DNA from: Riptortus pedestris
Taxonomy: Eukaryota > Arthropoda > Insecta > Hemiptera > Alydidae
Direction: 5' to 3'
DNA length: 64,000 bases
Assembly (NCBI GenBank): GCA_019009955.1
Contig: CM032228.1
Span: 257,151,001-257,215,000, forward strand
Position numbers and translations under genes: made by a program
Notes under the pieces: generated by a model
The model's database searches: none
What the model saw: the letters and a program-made list of their open reading frames with translations, nothing else
Told to the model about the DNA's origin: nothing
In this document: one piece after another, positions 10,784 to 22,971 of the stretch
Layout of the letters: every line of letters starts with the position of its first letter
Numbering within the stretch: the stretch's first letter is position 1

Positions 10784-12325
10784 CTAGCTAAGGTACCCGG
10801 CGATGCCCGGGAAATCATTGCTGACTGACTAATGATTGCATTTTTATAGCAAGACTTCAATGTGTACAATCCTAAAATGTAACTTTCAGGGTTAATAGAA
10901 TAGAAATTTTAGTTTTGAAGAATATATGAAAATGGGTTCCTAATTTATCCCTCACGACTTTTTGACTCACGGTTTTTGAATAATTCAAACCATAATCATG
11001 GGTAGCATTTATCACAATTAAATATCATCTATAATGAACATATTTCCTGCCAAAAATCAAACCAAGCACATATAGTTTTAGCATAGTTTTATACATAAGA
11101 TTATATTCGTATTAGTAAGCCTCAGTGGAAATCACTTCCCGTCGTGGCAGCATTCCACAGGAAATAACTAAACTCAATTACCTCCCGTCCATTTCCGCTC
11201 TCGCAGGAGCGTTATCATCGTTGTTTTCCTTAGAATATTGATTCAGAATATTATTTTAATAATTTATCTCCCTGATGGAACTAAATAATAGATCCCTAAA
11301 CATAATTTCATTTATGTTGAAAAAGCTAGATGAGGAGAAGAGAGCCCCCCTGCAACCTAGTAATACTTTAAACATTCATATCGAGTATACATGAAATACC
11401 AGAAATGCTCTTATAGTTTATATTCTATTAGAAATAAATAACAAAGTTATAGGGAAAATAAATAAATAAATGAGGAGGCGACGGAGATTTATAAGCTCAC
11501 TAATCCGAATCATACTTACAACTATCATATAAGACTAAAACATAACATCTTTTGTTATAATATCCATTTATTAAAAACACTTAAATAAGCACTAATAAAA
11601 TTATTGACTCCCGCTATGGATTTAGTGTATATGCCGTGTTAACTTCATTTACGGCAAAAGTGAATAAAAGAAAAGTTACTTTAAATAACAAAATAAACAA
11701 CTTTTGTCATGTGCATATTTGCAGAAAAACCAGTAGAAAAAGAAATATCGCTATTTTTAATTTCAGGCCTCCCTTATAACCCCCACTCCTGCCCGTCCCT
11801 AGAAATATTGGTATGGCTTATTATAAGGAAGGCGTTAGTGCTAATACACATACCGAGTTTTATTTAGTTCGGTGGACTCTTTTGTGCCAAATAATATTCT
11901 TGACACCCGCTATAATTTTTAGCGTATAACGCCTTTATAGTTCGGTATACGAAAAAAGTGTATATAACAAAAGTTATTTTAAATAACAAAATAAACAACT
12001 TTTGTTATATGCATATTTGCCAAAAAACCAATAGGAAACGAAATATCGCTATTTTTAATTTCAGGCCTCCCTTATAACCCCCACTCCTGTTCGTCTCAGA
12101 GAATATTAATATAGCCTAAAGTCTAAGTTGGGTTAGTAGTAATATACATACCAGGTTTTATTAAATTCGGTTCAGCCGTTTATGCGTGAAAAGGAAACAA
12201 ACAAACAAATAAACAAACAGACACGAAAGAAACAAAATGAAGTTATGGTAACTATGACACGTGAAACGAAAAGTTATTGTGAAATTTCGCGAAAAAGATT
12301 AATGTACAGAGAGGTTACAATTTTA
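10784..12325 (-). mobile_element. Helitron, non-autonomous, complete
   Basis: Read on the minus strand, the element ends in a GC-rich hairpin (CCCGGGCATCGCCGGG), an 8-nt spacer and CTAG followed by T. That is the canonical 3' terminus of rolling-circle Helitrons, which insert at A/T sites without target duplication. The other end is AT-rich near GGTTACAATTTTATATA. Inside are duplicated AGGCCTCCCTTATAACCCCC modules, CAGCCGTTTATGCGTGAAAA and an AAACAAAC run. No Rep/helicase frame is present, so it depends on an autonomous relative. Confidence 0.75.
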
Positions 12326-12332
12326 TATATAT

Positions 12333-12378
<46 letters not shown>

Positions 12379-13008
12379 CGTATATTTGTCTGTTAACGCT
12401 CTAACTGTTTTATGTAAAAAGCAGATCAAGTTCTATAATGGCTGAAATCGGACTAGTGGGAGGAGGGGGGGGGGGTTAGAGTGGGAGATTTTCGAAAATT
12501 CGAAATATCTCCGTTACTATGCATCGGATCAAAAACTTGTATAAAACCAATCTTATTGTAAAATAAATTTACTATAAATAATGTTCTATACATTTATACT
12601 CTATCTTGAATATTATCCGAGATATTTGCATTTTTATGAGTCTGTGGCGGGGTATAGTTTGGATTATTAAGTCGGCCATTTCCGTCTCTACTCGGCTCTG
12701 GTGGACCTTCTTCCTAACCTTACCTTCGTTAATTTGTGAGGATTTATGCAAAATACGTTCTGTTCATCCGCACCCCACCCTTCTTTACTTCTTGGACTAT
12801 TTAAATTTGAGTTATTAAAATAGAAATTTTTCTTACAATTCAGAAGCCGTTTCAGTTGGGAATTTATTTTAATTAACTGGAAGATTTCTCATTACCGTTT
12901 TATTTAATCACGGTGGTATTGTGTTACCAGTATGCAGATTTCTCTATTGTAAAACTTCAAATGGGAAATCTGTTTAGTTTACGCAGCTCCTGTGTGACGG
13001 ACTTACTT
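12326..13008 (+). mobile_element. HINE-like element, 5' end replaced by (TA)n
   Basis: A (TA)n tract at about 12326-12374 leads into the GTCTGTTAACGCTCTAACTG module and AAAGCAGATCAAGTTC. A G-run follows, then the AATATCTCCGTTACTAT and GAATATTATCCGAGATATTT phrases. The element ends with GGGAAATCTGTTTAGTTTAC and a diverged hairpin (ACGCAGCTCCTGTGT) before GACGGACTT. Confidence 0.65.
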
Positions 13009-13033
13009 ATTCGGTTTCAGACATTTGTATACA

Positions 13034-13073
<40 letters not shown>

Positions 13074-14040
13074 TATACATCCTCCTGCACTCTCGATTTT
13101 CACGTACGGACGGCGGCAGAAATAGAGAATAGTATGTCTGCAGAAATCATCACATTAGAGTGCTTGGTCGGTTTACAAACCTCTTGCGTTACGAACTTTT
13201 GTACAGTTGTCTTGGCCAGCTAGGCTACCTACCTCAAGAAATGTCCTCAAATATCCATCGACCCTACCTGGCGGAAATGAAGTCTGTATATATATTTTCG
13301 AATTTTCGAAAATCCTCCCCTCTAACCCCCCCCCCTCTCCCTGACCCGATTTCAGCTGTTGAACTTGATCTTTCTTTTTACACAAAACGACTAAATATCG
13401 AAGTTTGGTAGCGATTAAACAATAATTGCGACAGCTAGAGCGGTAACAGATAAATATATATATAGCAGTAGTATTTTTTTTTGTATCGTAACCAAACTCG
13501 ATTTAATAATCGTTTCATTTGAAACTAAAGCTCAAGTTCGTTAGCTGTACAACAAAGAAGTAGGAGGGTTTAGAGGGAGGAATTTCGGAAATTTGAAAAT
13601 TCTCAGTGGTCATACGATTAATCAAAATTGTTTAGAAATAATCTTATTGCAAATATAATATACTATAAATATTGTTGTATACATTTATTCTGAATCTTTA
13701 ATATTTTGATCTTGAGTATGCCCCCTGTCCTACTCTTGTCATTAAGCTGTTATATCATGAACCATTTCATTCCAAGGTTGAATACGAAGTATGTTTTTCA
13801 TTGAATGTTTAATGTATGAGAGACATTCTACATACGTAGTGAGATGACGTCACCAATTATTATTTTGGGGTCTTGAATAGAAAATATTTATTTCTTCTAC
13901 ACCATACTCGATATTTAGCTGTTTGAATAAGAGTGTGTGGACTTTAAGAGTTGGAGAATAGTTTCTATGTATGGACTCCCCTTTGCCATGTTATAAAAGA
14001 AAAAGGAAAATAAACCATATAAGTATATTATTTGTTTATT
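13009..14040. other. HINE-like fragments and microsatellites, no gene
   Basis: A (TA)n tract lies at 13036-13072. Scattered HINE-like phrases of both orientations occur (CCATCGACCCTACCTGG near 13255, TTTCAGCTGTTGAACTTGAT near 13350, ATGAACCATTTCATTCC near 13755). Small frames at 13160-13411 and on the opposite strand are built from these repeats and are not genes. Confidence 0.5.
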
Positions 14041-14150
14041 AAAATATAGATATAACATATTTATTTTGGTATTGCCCACGAGAGTTTCTTCCTTTGTGGT
14101 TGTCCGTCTTGCTTGAAGCTGACTTTGCCCGGTATTCGGCGAGCTAACTG

Positions 14151-14267
14151 CTATCTGTTCGGATATCCATCTTCTGCTCTGTTCATAGTTTCTATCTTCT
14201 CGTAACTGCTTCTTCTCTCCGAGTACAATCTATTCTGCTCGAATGTCTTAGCCATCCCCAATCCAGC
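14151..14267 (-). CDS. Candidate terminal coding exon of an unrecognised gene
   Basis: On the minus strand a pyrimidine-rich tract and TTTTGCAG precede an open frame of 38 residues (AGLGMAKTFEQNRLYSERRS...) ending in TAG at 14151. AATAAA-type signals follow in the next ~120 bases (TTTATT on the plus strand near 14034-14064), as expected for a last exon with a short 3' UTR. It joins in phase 0 to the candidate exon at 16565-16669. The product would be hydrophilic and rich in Arg, Glu and Ser. I recognise no domain. It could instead be debris of an unknown element. Confidence 0.35.
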   Translation of the reverse strand, partial: AGLGMAKTFEQNRLYSERRSSYEKIETMNRAEDGYPNR

Positions 14268-15127
14268 CTGCAAAATACAAAAAAAGAATGTTAACTAATG
14301 TTTATTCGTATAGCACATCCCTATTTTTTAGTGGATTTTCTTCCCACATCGGAAACGGTCTCATTTTTCTCAAAACGTTAAGTTTTTCAATGAGAAAAAT
14401 ATGTTGTAATTAGGCGTCTAATAAAGTTGATCCTAATATAACAGCTTATTGTTAACATGGCATGAGTAGGAGTGGGGGTTTACAGAAAGCCGAAAACTAA
14501 AAATTGCAAATATCTCTGTTAATGATAAAGATAGTGAAAAAACGTACATAACAACATTTATAGAACATTAAATTTCCAATAAGAATATTGCATTTAATTT
14601 TTCGATCCGACGCATAATAACGGAGATATTAAGAATTTCGGAAATTCTACTTGATATAACATTACAGTTTAAATAAGATTGGTTCCATGCAATTTTTCGA
14701 TGCTACACATAATAACGGAGGTATTAAAAATTTCTGTAAATTCCCTTCTGTAACCACCTCCCTCCCCCCACCACTGCTCGGATTCTAGATCGTTAGTTTT
14801 ACATAAAACATTTAAATATTGAGTTAGGTAACGATCAAACAAAGCCTTAGTCCCTAAAATCGGACCTGTGGGAGGGGGGGGGTTAGAGGGGGAATTTCGA
14901 TTTCATTCCGAGGTTAAATACAGAATATGAATTTCATTTAACGTTTACATTGTGAGATATAAGCAAATACGTTATCTTGGCCCCTTCTTGTGTTCTTGGA
15001 CTACTAAAGCTTGACTTTTGGGACATTATTCTGACTCATTATACATCGCAGCTATCTACAGTAAATAATTTCAATTAATATATTCAGATATATTTCAGTA
15101 ATTGTTTTGGTTTCCAGTCTTGAATAT
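14268..15127. other. Candidate intron with HINE-like fragments
   Basis: Mostly HINE-like internal modules in both orientations: CATGGCATGAGTAGGAGTGG near 14458, the C-rich block near 14760, the G-run near 14870 and TTTCAGTAATTGTTTTGGTT near 15095. No coding frame stands out. Confidence 0.45.
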
Positions 15128-15129
15128 TT

Positions 15130-15350
15130 CTGAGGTTAGCCATGCGAGTTAAGGCGTTGGCCTTTATCTCACATGGTAAACCTAGAGTGGCGAGTTACAT
15201 TCCCTGTCTGGCCAATAGGAATTTATTTAGTGGCGAATTCATTAAATAAATTCCTTAGTCCATCCATGGCTAGAAAACGGTGGTTACCTGTGGAAATCCC
15301 TTTCCAATTAACCATAGTAACAAAAAGAGGTCGTAAATAAATAATAATAG
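15130..15350 (+). mobile_element. tRNA-derived SINE
   Basis: It carries the family head GTTAGCCATGCGAGTTAAGG and GAGTGGCGAGT, and the body GGAATTTATTTAGTGGCGAA. The end has GGTCG followed by TAAATAAATAATAATAG, an A/T-rich 3' tail typical of a retroposed SINE. Confidence 0.8.
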
Positions 15351-15484
15351 AATATTTCTATCTATCTATTCAGCTCTGCGATGTTGGCTGTTCTCTTAGT
15401 TTGCAATTCAGACGATTTCCGTTGTGGAGATTATTAAAATGTAAACTAACTGAATCATTACAGGTTGTATTTATTTATTCACGA

Positions 15485-15535
15485 AGGTCTACTTAGTTTA
15501 CACCGCCTCTGTGTTATGAACTTTTTAAAATCCTT
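15485..15535 (+). mobile_element. HINE-like terminus, diverged
   Basis: GAAGGTCTACTTAGTTTACA followed by a degraded hairpin and TTATGAACTTTTT is a weathered copy of the family end. Confidence 0.45.
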
Positions 15536-15654
15536 TACAGCTTCAACATCTAAAATTTTGTATTTTAAATTTTCAACGATCTAATTATGTTACCTTCTCA
15601 CAGGTTACACGTTAACAGGTTAGCTATGAAACTAGGAAAACATTCCATCTTTTT

Positions 15655-15660
<6 letters not shown>

Positions 15661-15726
<66 letters not shown>

Positions 15727-15744
15727 CCACTCTCTCTCTCCTCC

Positions 15745-15837
<93 letters not shown>

Positions 15838-15850
15838 CTCTCTCCCTCTC

Positions 15851-15898
<48 letters not shown>

Positions 15899-15992
15899 GT
15901 CTTCTCTCTCTCTCTCCCTCCTCTCTTCTCTCTCTCTCTCTTCTCTCTCTCCCTCTTCTCTCTCTCCCACTACTCTCTCTCTCTCACTCTCT
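15661..15992. repeat. Long (CT)n/(GA)n microsatellite
   Basis: About 330 bp of nearly pure CT dinucleotides with occasional CCT, TTCT and CAT interruptions. All frames across it appear open or semi-open on the minus strand (Arg-Glu repeats), which is a composition artefact. Confidence 0.95.
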
Positions 15993-16041
15993 CGAGTTTG
16001 GTAACGATCAAACAAAAATTGCGACCGCTAGAGCGGTAACA

Positions 16042-16078
<37 letters not shown>

Positions 16079-16330
16079 GTTTGCGCTCTAGCGGTTGCAA
16101 TTGTGTGATACATATCAAACTTTATTTTTAAACGTTTTATGTAACAAATAAAGATCAAGTTCGTTAATAGATATAATTGGGCCAGTTGGAGTATAGGCTG
16201 GGGAATTCCGAAAATATCTTCGTTATTTTACGTCAAATCGAAACCAATCTTATTAATAATTTAATTGATGTTCTACTATTGTTGCTTCATGCATTTTAGG
16301 TAAATCAAGTATTAAGCGAGTTATTCGTAC
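15993..16330 (+). mobile_element. HINE-like internal module with (TA)n
   Basis: The CT tract runs into GAGTTTGGTAACGATCAAAC (minus-sense module), then (TA)n at 16045-16076. The plus-sense counterpart CTGTTTGCGCTCTAGCGGTT, TTTTATGTAACAAATAAAGA and TCAAGTTCGTTAATAG follows. The two inverted modules around the TA tract are characteristic of this family. Confidence 0.5.
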
Positions 16331-16401
16331 TTTCTTGTTTTTTGCCTTCAATAAACCCCCCCCCCCTCCTTTCTTTCAAAACTGTATCTCCACTCGCGCA
16401 C

Positions 16402-16406
16402 ACACA

Positions 16407-16500
<94 letters not shown>
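16402..16500. repeat. (CA)n(TA)n compound microsatellite
   Basis: About 60 bp of CA repeats is followed directly by about 37 bp of TA repeats. The small frame that crosses it is not a gene. Confidence 0.95.
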
Positions 16501-16502
<2 letters not shown>

Positions 16503-16564
16503 CTTAAACTTTAGTTGTTGGAAATATATAAATTATAGTTTATATGACTGCTGAGCTGACATAC

Positions 16565-16669
16565 CAATTTCCTGATTGTGGTAATCCTCTGGTTGGTTAC
16601 TTTGGTCGCGAGTTGGCCGAATTGTTGGTCTACTTCCATTACATCCTTATGGATAGTTTCCTCCATCGT
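16565..16669 (-). CDS. Candidate internal coding exon of an unrecognised gene
   Basis: On the minus strand TTTGTTCCAG precedes and GTATGT follows a 105-bp segment that is open in only one frame. It encodes 35 hydrophilic residues (TMEETIHKDVMEVDQQFGQL...). The other two frames have stops. Frame and phase fit the candidate terminal exon at 14151-14267, giving a joined 73-residue stretch and a 2.3-kb intron that holds a SINE and microsatellites. No upstream exon was identified. Splice sites, a single open frame and phase match are the only evidence; no homology is recognised. Confidence 0.35.
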
Positions 16670-17047
16670 CTGGAACAAACATGGACAACATTAATTAAAA
16701 GCTGCTTAGAGTCTTAATAGTTATATTGATAAACAAAAAAATAGTTTCGGCGGATATCTTGGCATCCAACACTTGTTTTAAGACAATCGAGACATGCTGA
16801 TTAAAAATATGCAAACCGTTTGTCTCTATCACCCACCGTTTTTGAGATATCGGGCATTAACCATTTATATATGATTAACATTGTATCAAGGCGAACAACT
16901 CGCAGACAAGTTACAGTAGGGCACATATTGCTGGATAGAGTACTAATTAACATAAACTATATAGCATCATCTAGTTTAAGGTATAATACACATATAAAAT
17001 ACATAGGTAGAATCATAGGTAGGAACATATAGTTCCTTAACTTAAAG

Positions 17048-17585
17048 TTAGTTTGGTTTGAATTTCTTGGCTGTAGACTTGTGTTTGTGCTGAGCATTTG
17101 ACATGTGGGCCTGAAGCATGGAGGAGTAGTAGCAACCAACATTGCTCCACTCCATCGACATCGCTATCAGGCGTGACTCCATCACCGACATGTCCTCATG
17201 GGAACGTTCGCCATGTTCATCACTGACTGACAGAACCTAGCTTCTCGGGAAAGAAGTCGAGGAGATGAATCTTGAGGGACATGATGCAACTCAGCAAGCT
17301 GTACGCACTAATGCACTTCTGCACAATATTTACATAGTCAGGAGATTTATAATTTCCAAGGAAATTGTCCACAATATACTTGAATGCCAAACATGCATCT
17401 TTTTCATTATTCCTGAGTATGTCTTGGAAATGACTGTCTGAAATGATCTTCCTTATTCGTGGAGTTCCTTCATTTTCGCATAACTAACTCTCGAAACCTG
17501 TTGGACAGCAAAAAGCATCTGAGTTGTTGTCTAGTGCCTTCACGAAGCTCTTCATGAGTCCCAGCATTTTAGAGCAGCACTATTG
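17048..17585 (-). pseudogene. Pseudogene of a widespread uncharacterised arthropod protein family, copy 1
   Basis: The minus strand reads, across at least two frameshifts, LGLMKSFVKALDNNSDAF, then IRKIISDSHFQDILRNNEKD, AFKYIVDNFLGNYKSPDYVN, IMSLKIHLLDFFPEKLGSVS and DEHGERSHEDMSVMESRL. It ends in KSTAKKFKPN and a stop. This series of blocks (LGLMKxFVKAL, FLGNxKxPxY, MSLKIHxL...FFPExLGxVS, E(E/H)GERxHxD) is the signature of a large arthropod family of unknown function, often found next to transposons. I recall it from many genome annotations but know no assigned activity. A missing piece around LSEAK and the disrupted frame make this copy non-functional. A second copy is at 44285-44920. Confidence 0.6.
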
Positions 17586-17688
17586 AAAATAAGCTAAATC
17601 AAAATTTTGAGTTTTGGAAAACAAATTGTATTTTAACCTAATGTCTGTTTCATATCATATGATGATAGGCCATGCTCAACACGGTAAA

Positions 17689-18075
17689 AAGTCCGTCACG
17701 CAGGGGCTTGCGTAAACTAAGCAGATTTCCCACGTGAGAGCCAAGCAGTTACGGAAGGAGCCGACCTAGCTCTTGGCGGGAAACTCATTCGTGCGTTACC
17801 ACCCACATTTAATAAAAATGCAACTATCTCGGTTAATATTCAAGATAGAGAATAAATGTGTAGAACAATATGTATAGTAAATGTAATTTGCAATCATGTT
17901 GGTTCTATACACTTTTTTGATCCGACGTATTGTAACGGAGATATTTCGAATTTTCGAAAATCCCCCCTCCCATTGGTCTGATTTCAGCCATTAACGAACT
18001 CGATCTGTATTTTTGCATAAAACGTTTAAATATTGAGTTTGGTAACGATCAAACAGAAATTAGAGCGTTGACAGA
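17689..18075 (-). mobile_element. HINE-like element, 3' half
   Basis: It begins with GTCCGTCACGCAGGGGCTTG (hairpin with one extra base) and TAAACTAAGCAGATTTCCC. The minus-sense body phrases CGAACTCGATCTGT and GAGTTTGGTAACGATCAAAC follow. It lacks the TA tract and 5' block. Confidence 0.6.
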
Positions 18076-18109
18076 GAAATTCTGAACTGTTAACAAACAT
18101 TTATTTATT

Positions 18110-18500
18110 TATTGGAGCTTCGCAGCTTCGACTCTAAACTATAAGATTTGTAACTTAAAAAAAAAACAATACAAAACAAAAATTAACAAAATTAAAAAAA
18201 ACAGAAATGGAACACAAAGCACAAAAACAAAACAAAACAGATAAGGAACACAAAACGCAAAAGGAACACAGAACACAAAAGGATCAAAACACAGAGAGAA
18301 AACACGAAAAACAGAGATGAAATCAAAACAGAAATGGGGAAAAAATAGGAACGCAACTCAAAACAGAACTGGAATAAAAAAATATAACACAAAAGGCGAA
18401 ATTAAACACAAAAACTGAATGAAACACAAAAACGGAACTAGAACTCAAAAATGGAAATGGAACTCAAAAAGCATGAATGGAAATCAAAAATATATGTAAA
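18110..18500. repeat. A-rich degenerate repeat (GGAACACAAAA motif)
   Basis: Variants of GGAACACAAAAACAGAA recur irregularly for about 350 bp on the plus strand. A similar A-rich block is at 60790-60960. The minus-strand frame over it codes for Phe/Leu-rich low-complexity peptide and is not a gene. Confidence 0.6.
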
Positions 18501-19900
<1,400 letters not shown>

Positions 19901-19989
19901 AGATTTCCGAGAGACATTTGAGGAAATGATTCAAAAATCGTGTCTTGAGTACGACCTCAATAGCTGATTTCCTTTCAGGGAAATCTCCA

Positions 19990-20345
19990 AAAACAAAATG
20001 CAAGATGTGCTTCAAACCCACAACCAAATATTTCGAGAAAAGCTTATCATTCTCAAGAGGAAAACTCTTTAACACTCTGCCAGAATGTGTCAAATATATT
20101 AAGAAATATTCCTTGTTCAAAATCACAGTAAAGAACTTCACGTATGACGGATGTTTTTAAACTCAAGATAGCTACTTTCGAAAATTTTCAATTATTCAAT
20201 AAGACTACTAAATATTTGTCATAAATATTGGTCAAAAATAATTTGTGCTGAGGTGCATTGCCCCTTTAAGCTGGGGGCAGTTGCTCATCATTCATAAAAG
20301 TTTGTCATTCTTTAATAAATTTGCATGTCAATAAATAAATAAATT
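19990..20345 (+). mobile_element. Non-LTR retrotransposon 3' end (C-terminal tail and 3' UTR)
   Basis: The frame ends LFNTLPECVKYIKKYSLFKI TVKNFTYDGCF and a TAA at 20158. That is the xxxNxLPxxI...xxFKxxLKxxL...CF ending common to LINE ORF2 proteins. The following 3' UTR has ATTGCCCCTTTAAGCTGGGG and ends near CAATAAATAAATAAATTTTT. The same tail and UTR occur inverted at 34350-34590, which supports an interspersed family. Only the last ~50 codons remain. Confidence 0.55.
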
Positions 20346-21210
20346 TTTAAAGTTGTATTAAGATTGATAACGAATCTGATTTATTCTATATAATTATTTA
20401 AATCGATGAATTTTATACAATGTGCTCTTAGAATTTGAATTAATTTTTGAAGAATGTTTTACATAAGAAGAAATGTAAGTCAATAATTTGTAAAGAATTT
20501 AATTAACGTAATATTAAGAAATCGTTTATACAAATGTTTTTGTTGACGTATCATATTGTGACAACATTTAATAAGGATATAAACACATTTCATTTCATTC
20601 ATATCAACGTTGTCCTAGGGTTGGTTGCACCTCGAGGGAAAGCTCACTCGTGGCACGTGCCTAGCTGAACAGATCCGAGTGCGAGTCACTGAGTGTCGAA
20701 AATGATCAACGAAAAAGGCCCGAATCACTGAAACATGTTTCAAGTTATAGTCATTCATGAAGTTTGTTTCAAGATGCACATTCAGTGGCAAGTTACGTTT
20801 GGGATGGCTTCATTTCCAATTCTCGCTTCAGGTGCCAGCCAAGGGTAAGGTCGAGATGAAAGGTTGTCGGGCAAATCTATAATGTTTATATGCATCCTCG
20901 TATGTTAAAGAAATGATAAATCCTGATTGTGAATAATAATATTAATTGTACTGTTATTAATGATCTATTTCAAGGCTATATTCAAATTTATGTTATATTA
21001 TTCAACTGTACTTTGAAATAAATGAAAGAAATATACCAATATTTTTCATTAACTGAATGGTAATAAGTTTTTTAAGCCTCCTTTAAAAGTATTTTTTTTA
21101 CACACGAGGTTGGTGATCAACACTGTCGATATGTTCCTATGGCACGAGAATAGTAGCCAAACGTTGTATAACCAACACTCTTGCTTATTCAACCAAGCAG
21201 TTTGGCTTAC

Positions 21211-21215
<5 letters not shown>
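20346..21215. other. Unassigned AT-rich sequence
   Basis: No recognised repeat or frame. Bases 20600-20880 are less AT-rich than the surroundings and could be part of an unknown element or an unrecognised exon, but no frame is convincing. Confidence 0.3.
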
Positions 21216-21263
<48 letters not shown>

Positions 21264-21361
21264 TGAACGTCATTTTAGCAAATTTTTCTTAAGAAAAATC
21301 AGTTATTAAGGTTGTATTCACAACGCGATTTTCGAAATATTTCGTGGTCCATTCAAAACTG

Positions 21362-21458
<97 letters not shown>

Positions 21459-21600
21459 AGAGAGAGATGTTTGTTTGTTACCAAACTCGACATTTAAACG
21501 TATTTAAAACGTTTAAAAAGAAAGATCAAGTTCGTTAATGGCTAAAATCGGACGAGTGGAATGGGGGGGATTTCGGAACTTCAACCCCCACTCCTAATTA
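21216..21600 (+). mobile_element. HINE-like fragments with (TA)n, (CA)n and (GA)n
   Basis: Two (TA)n tracts (21218-21258 and 21364-21417) flank a 5' block fragment (AAGAAAAATCAGTTATTAAGG ... GTCCATTCAAAACTG in variant form). The second passes into (CA)n and a short (GA)n. The internal AAAGAAAGATCAAGTTCGTT module follows. Confidence 0.55.
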
Positions 21601-21651
21601 TGTCATATTTACAATAAGCTGTTATATCATTCTAAGTTTAAATACCAGTTA

Positions 21652-22425
21652 AGGAATGGCCATCAAGTAAGAGGAGCACACGAAGAGAGGAAGTTGTGCT
21701 GACCAGACTACGCATTGACCATTCCTTGCTGACCCACGGACACTTAATGACAAACAAGGTCACACCGACTTGTAGACATTGTAACGAAACTTTAACTGTA
21801 CATCACATATTGACTGACTGTCGACCAAGAGACAATTCAGACATTCGTCGTGACTTACAGCAACTTTTGACCGATAACAGTAATTACAGAGATCCAATCA
21901 TTAAAAATCTAAAAGACATTAATATATACAACAAACTATAATCTACAATTTCCACACACACACTACTCCTTACTTCTTTCTTACAATAGCAGGGTGTATA
22001 AACATTAATTTTATTTATTATTATTTTAATATATTATTTTATTTTTTAGTTTCCCTTTCCCTTCCCCCTTTTTTTTAATTTATTCATTTTTTTGTTTTTT
22101 GGTTTCTCTCTTTTTTTTTTTTAATTTACTTATTTCTTTGCTTCTCTTTTCCTTATTTTATTATTATTATTTTTATTTATTCCACCCCCCCTTCAATCTT
22201 ATATTTTAATTTATATTATTTTCACCATCTTGATGTTTCCATACAATACTATTTGATTCTTATAAAAATGGTATTCCAATGAACCTATCAAAAACCACCT
22301 TTGTTCATTCCTTTTACGTTTCCCTCTATTTTTTTTTGCTATTCTTTTTTTTGCGTGCACGATTTAATTATGAGTAAATCGCCGGTGTTGCGGAACTCAT
22401 TTAAATAAATAAAAAAAAAAATTAA
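21652..22425 (+). mobile_element. Jockey-type LINE, 5'-truncated 3' end
   Basis: An open frame from about 21690 to TAA at 21939-21941 encodes LTRLRIDHSLLTHGHLM, then CRHCNETLTVHHILTDCRP and the tail DINIYNKL. This is the post-RNase H zinc-tail of Jockey-like ORF2. The 3' UTR has long T-rich stretches and a GTTGCGGAACTCATTTAAAT phrase. It ends at an A-rich tail (AATAAATAAAAAAAAAATT) near 22400-22425. The ORF is intact over the retained C-terminus, suggesting a younger copy than the fragments at 345-659 and 28467-29661. Confidence 0.75.
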
Positions 22426-22971
22426 AAAATACAAGAAATGTTTTTAATTGAACTTGGCCTTTGGGATATACAAGCTAATGTTATGTGATGTTGACATCTT
22501 GAATTAAACGTTTTAGTTCTTAACTCGACAATGTTTATTTCATCTTTACAGTACTCGATATATAACTGTTCTTGTCAAGATTAAAGATAGCATTTGCTAT
22601 TGGCTGAAATCGGAATTGGAATGGCGGGGGTTTAGATTAGGGGGGGGGGATTTCGAAAATTGCAAATATGTCCGCTATTATGACTCGGATCCTAAAATGT
22701 TTTTAAAACCAAACTTGTTGAAGAATTGATGTTCTACAATTGTTGTTCAGTCGTAAGTTTTATTTTGAATTTCCCACGCTCGCGGGGTTCATATACCCGC
22801 CACACACACATGCATAGCGCCAAGGGCCGTGGCTACAGCGGAAAAACACATGCAGTTCAAGAAGGCATCGGCCAGCATCAAGGATAGGGTCAGTTGCTCT
22901 CAGACGCTGGGGTCGTTCATACGGCCAGTGGGCGTAGTCCCTCTCCCTCCACTACAGATCACCGCTTCGCT
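22426..22971. other. HINE-like module and a GC-richer unique segment
   Basis: Bases 22590-22760 are HINE-like internal sequence with a G-run. Bases 22780-22965 are distinctly GC-richer. They carry a plus-strand frame without stops from about 22838 (MQFKKASASIKDRVSCSQTL...) that ends as the minisatellite begins. No family is recognised. Confidence 0.3.

Noticed and set aside
15598..16015. Arg-Glu-rich minus-strand frames
   Set aside because: They are translations of a (CT)n microsatellite.
18192..18392. Minus-strand 66-codon Phe/Leu-rich frame
   Set aside because: It is the translation of an A-rich degenerate repeat on the opposite strand.
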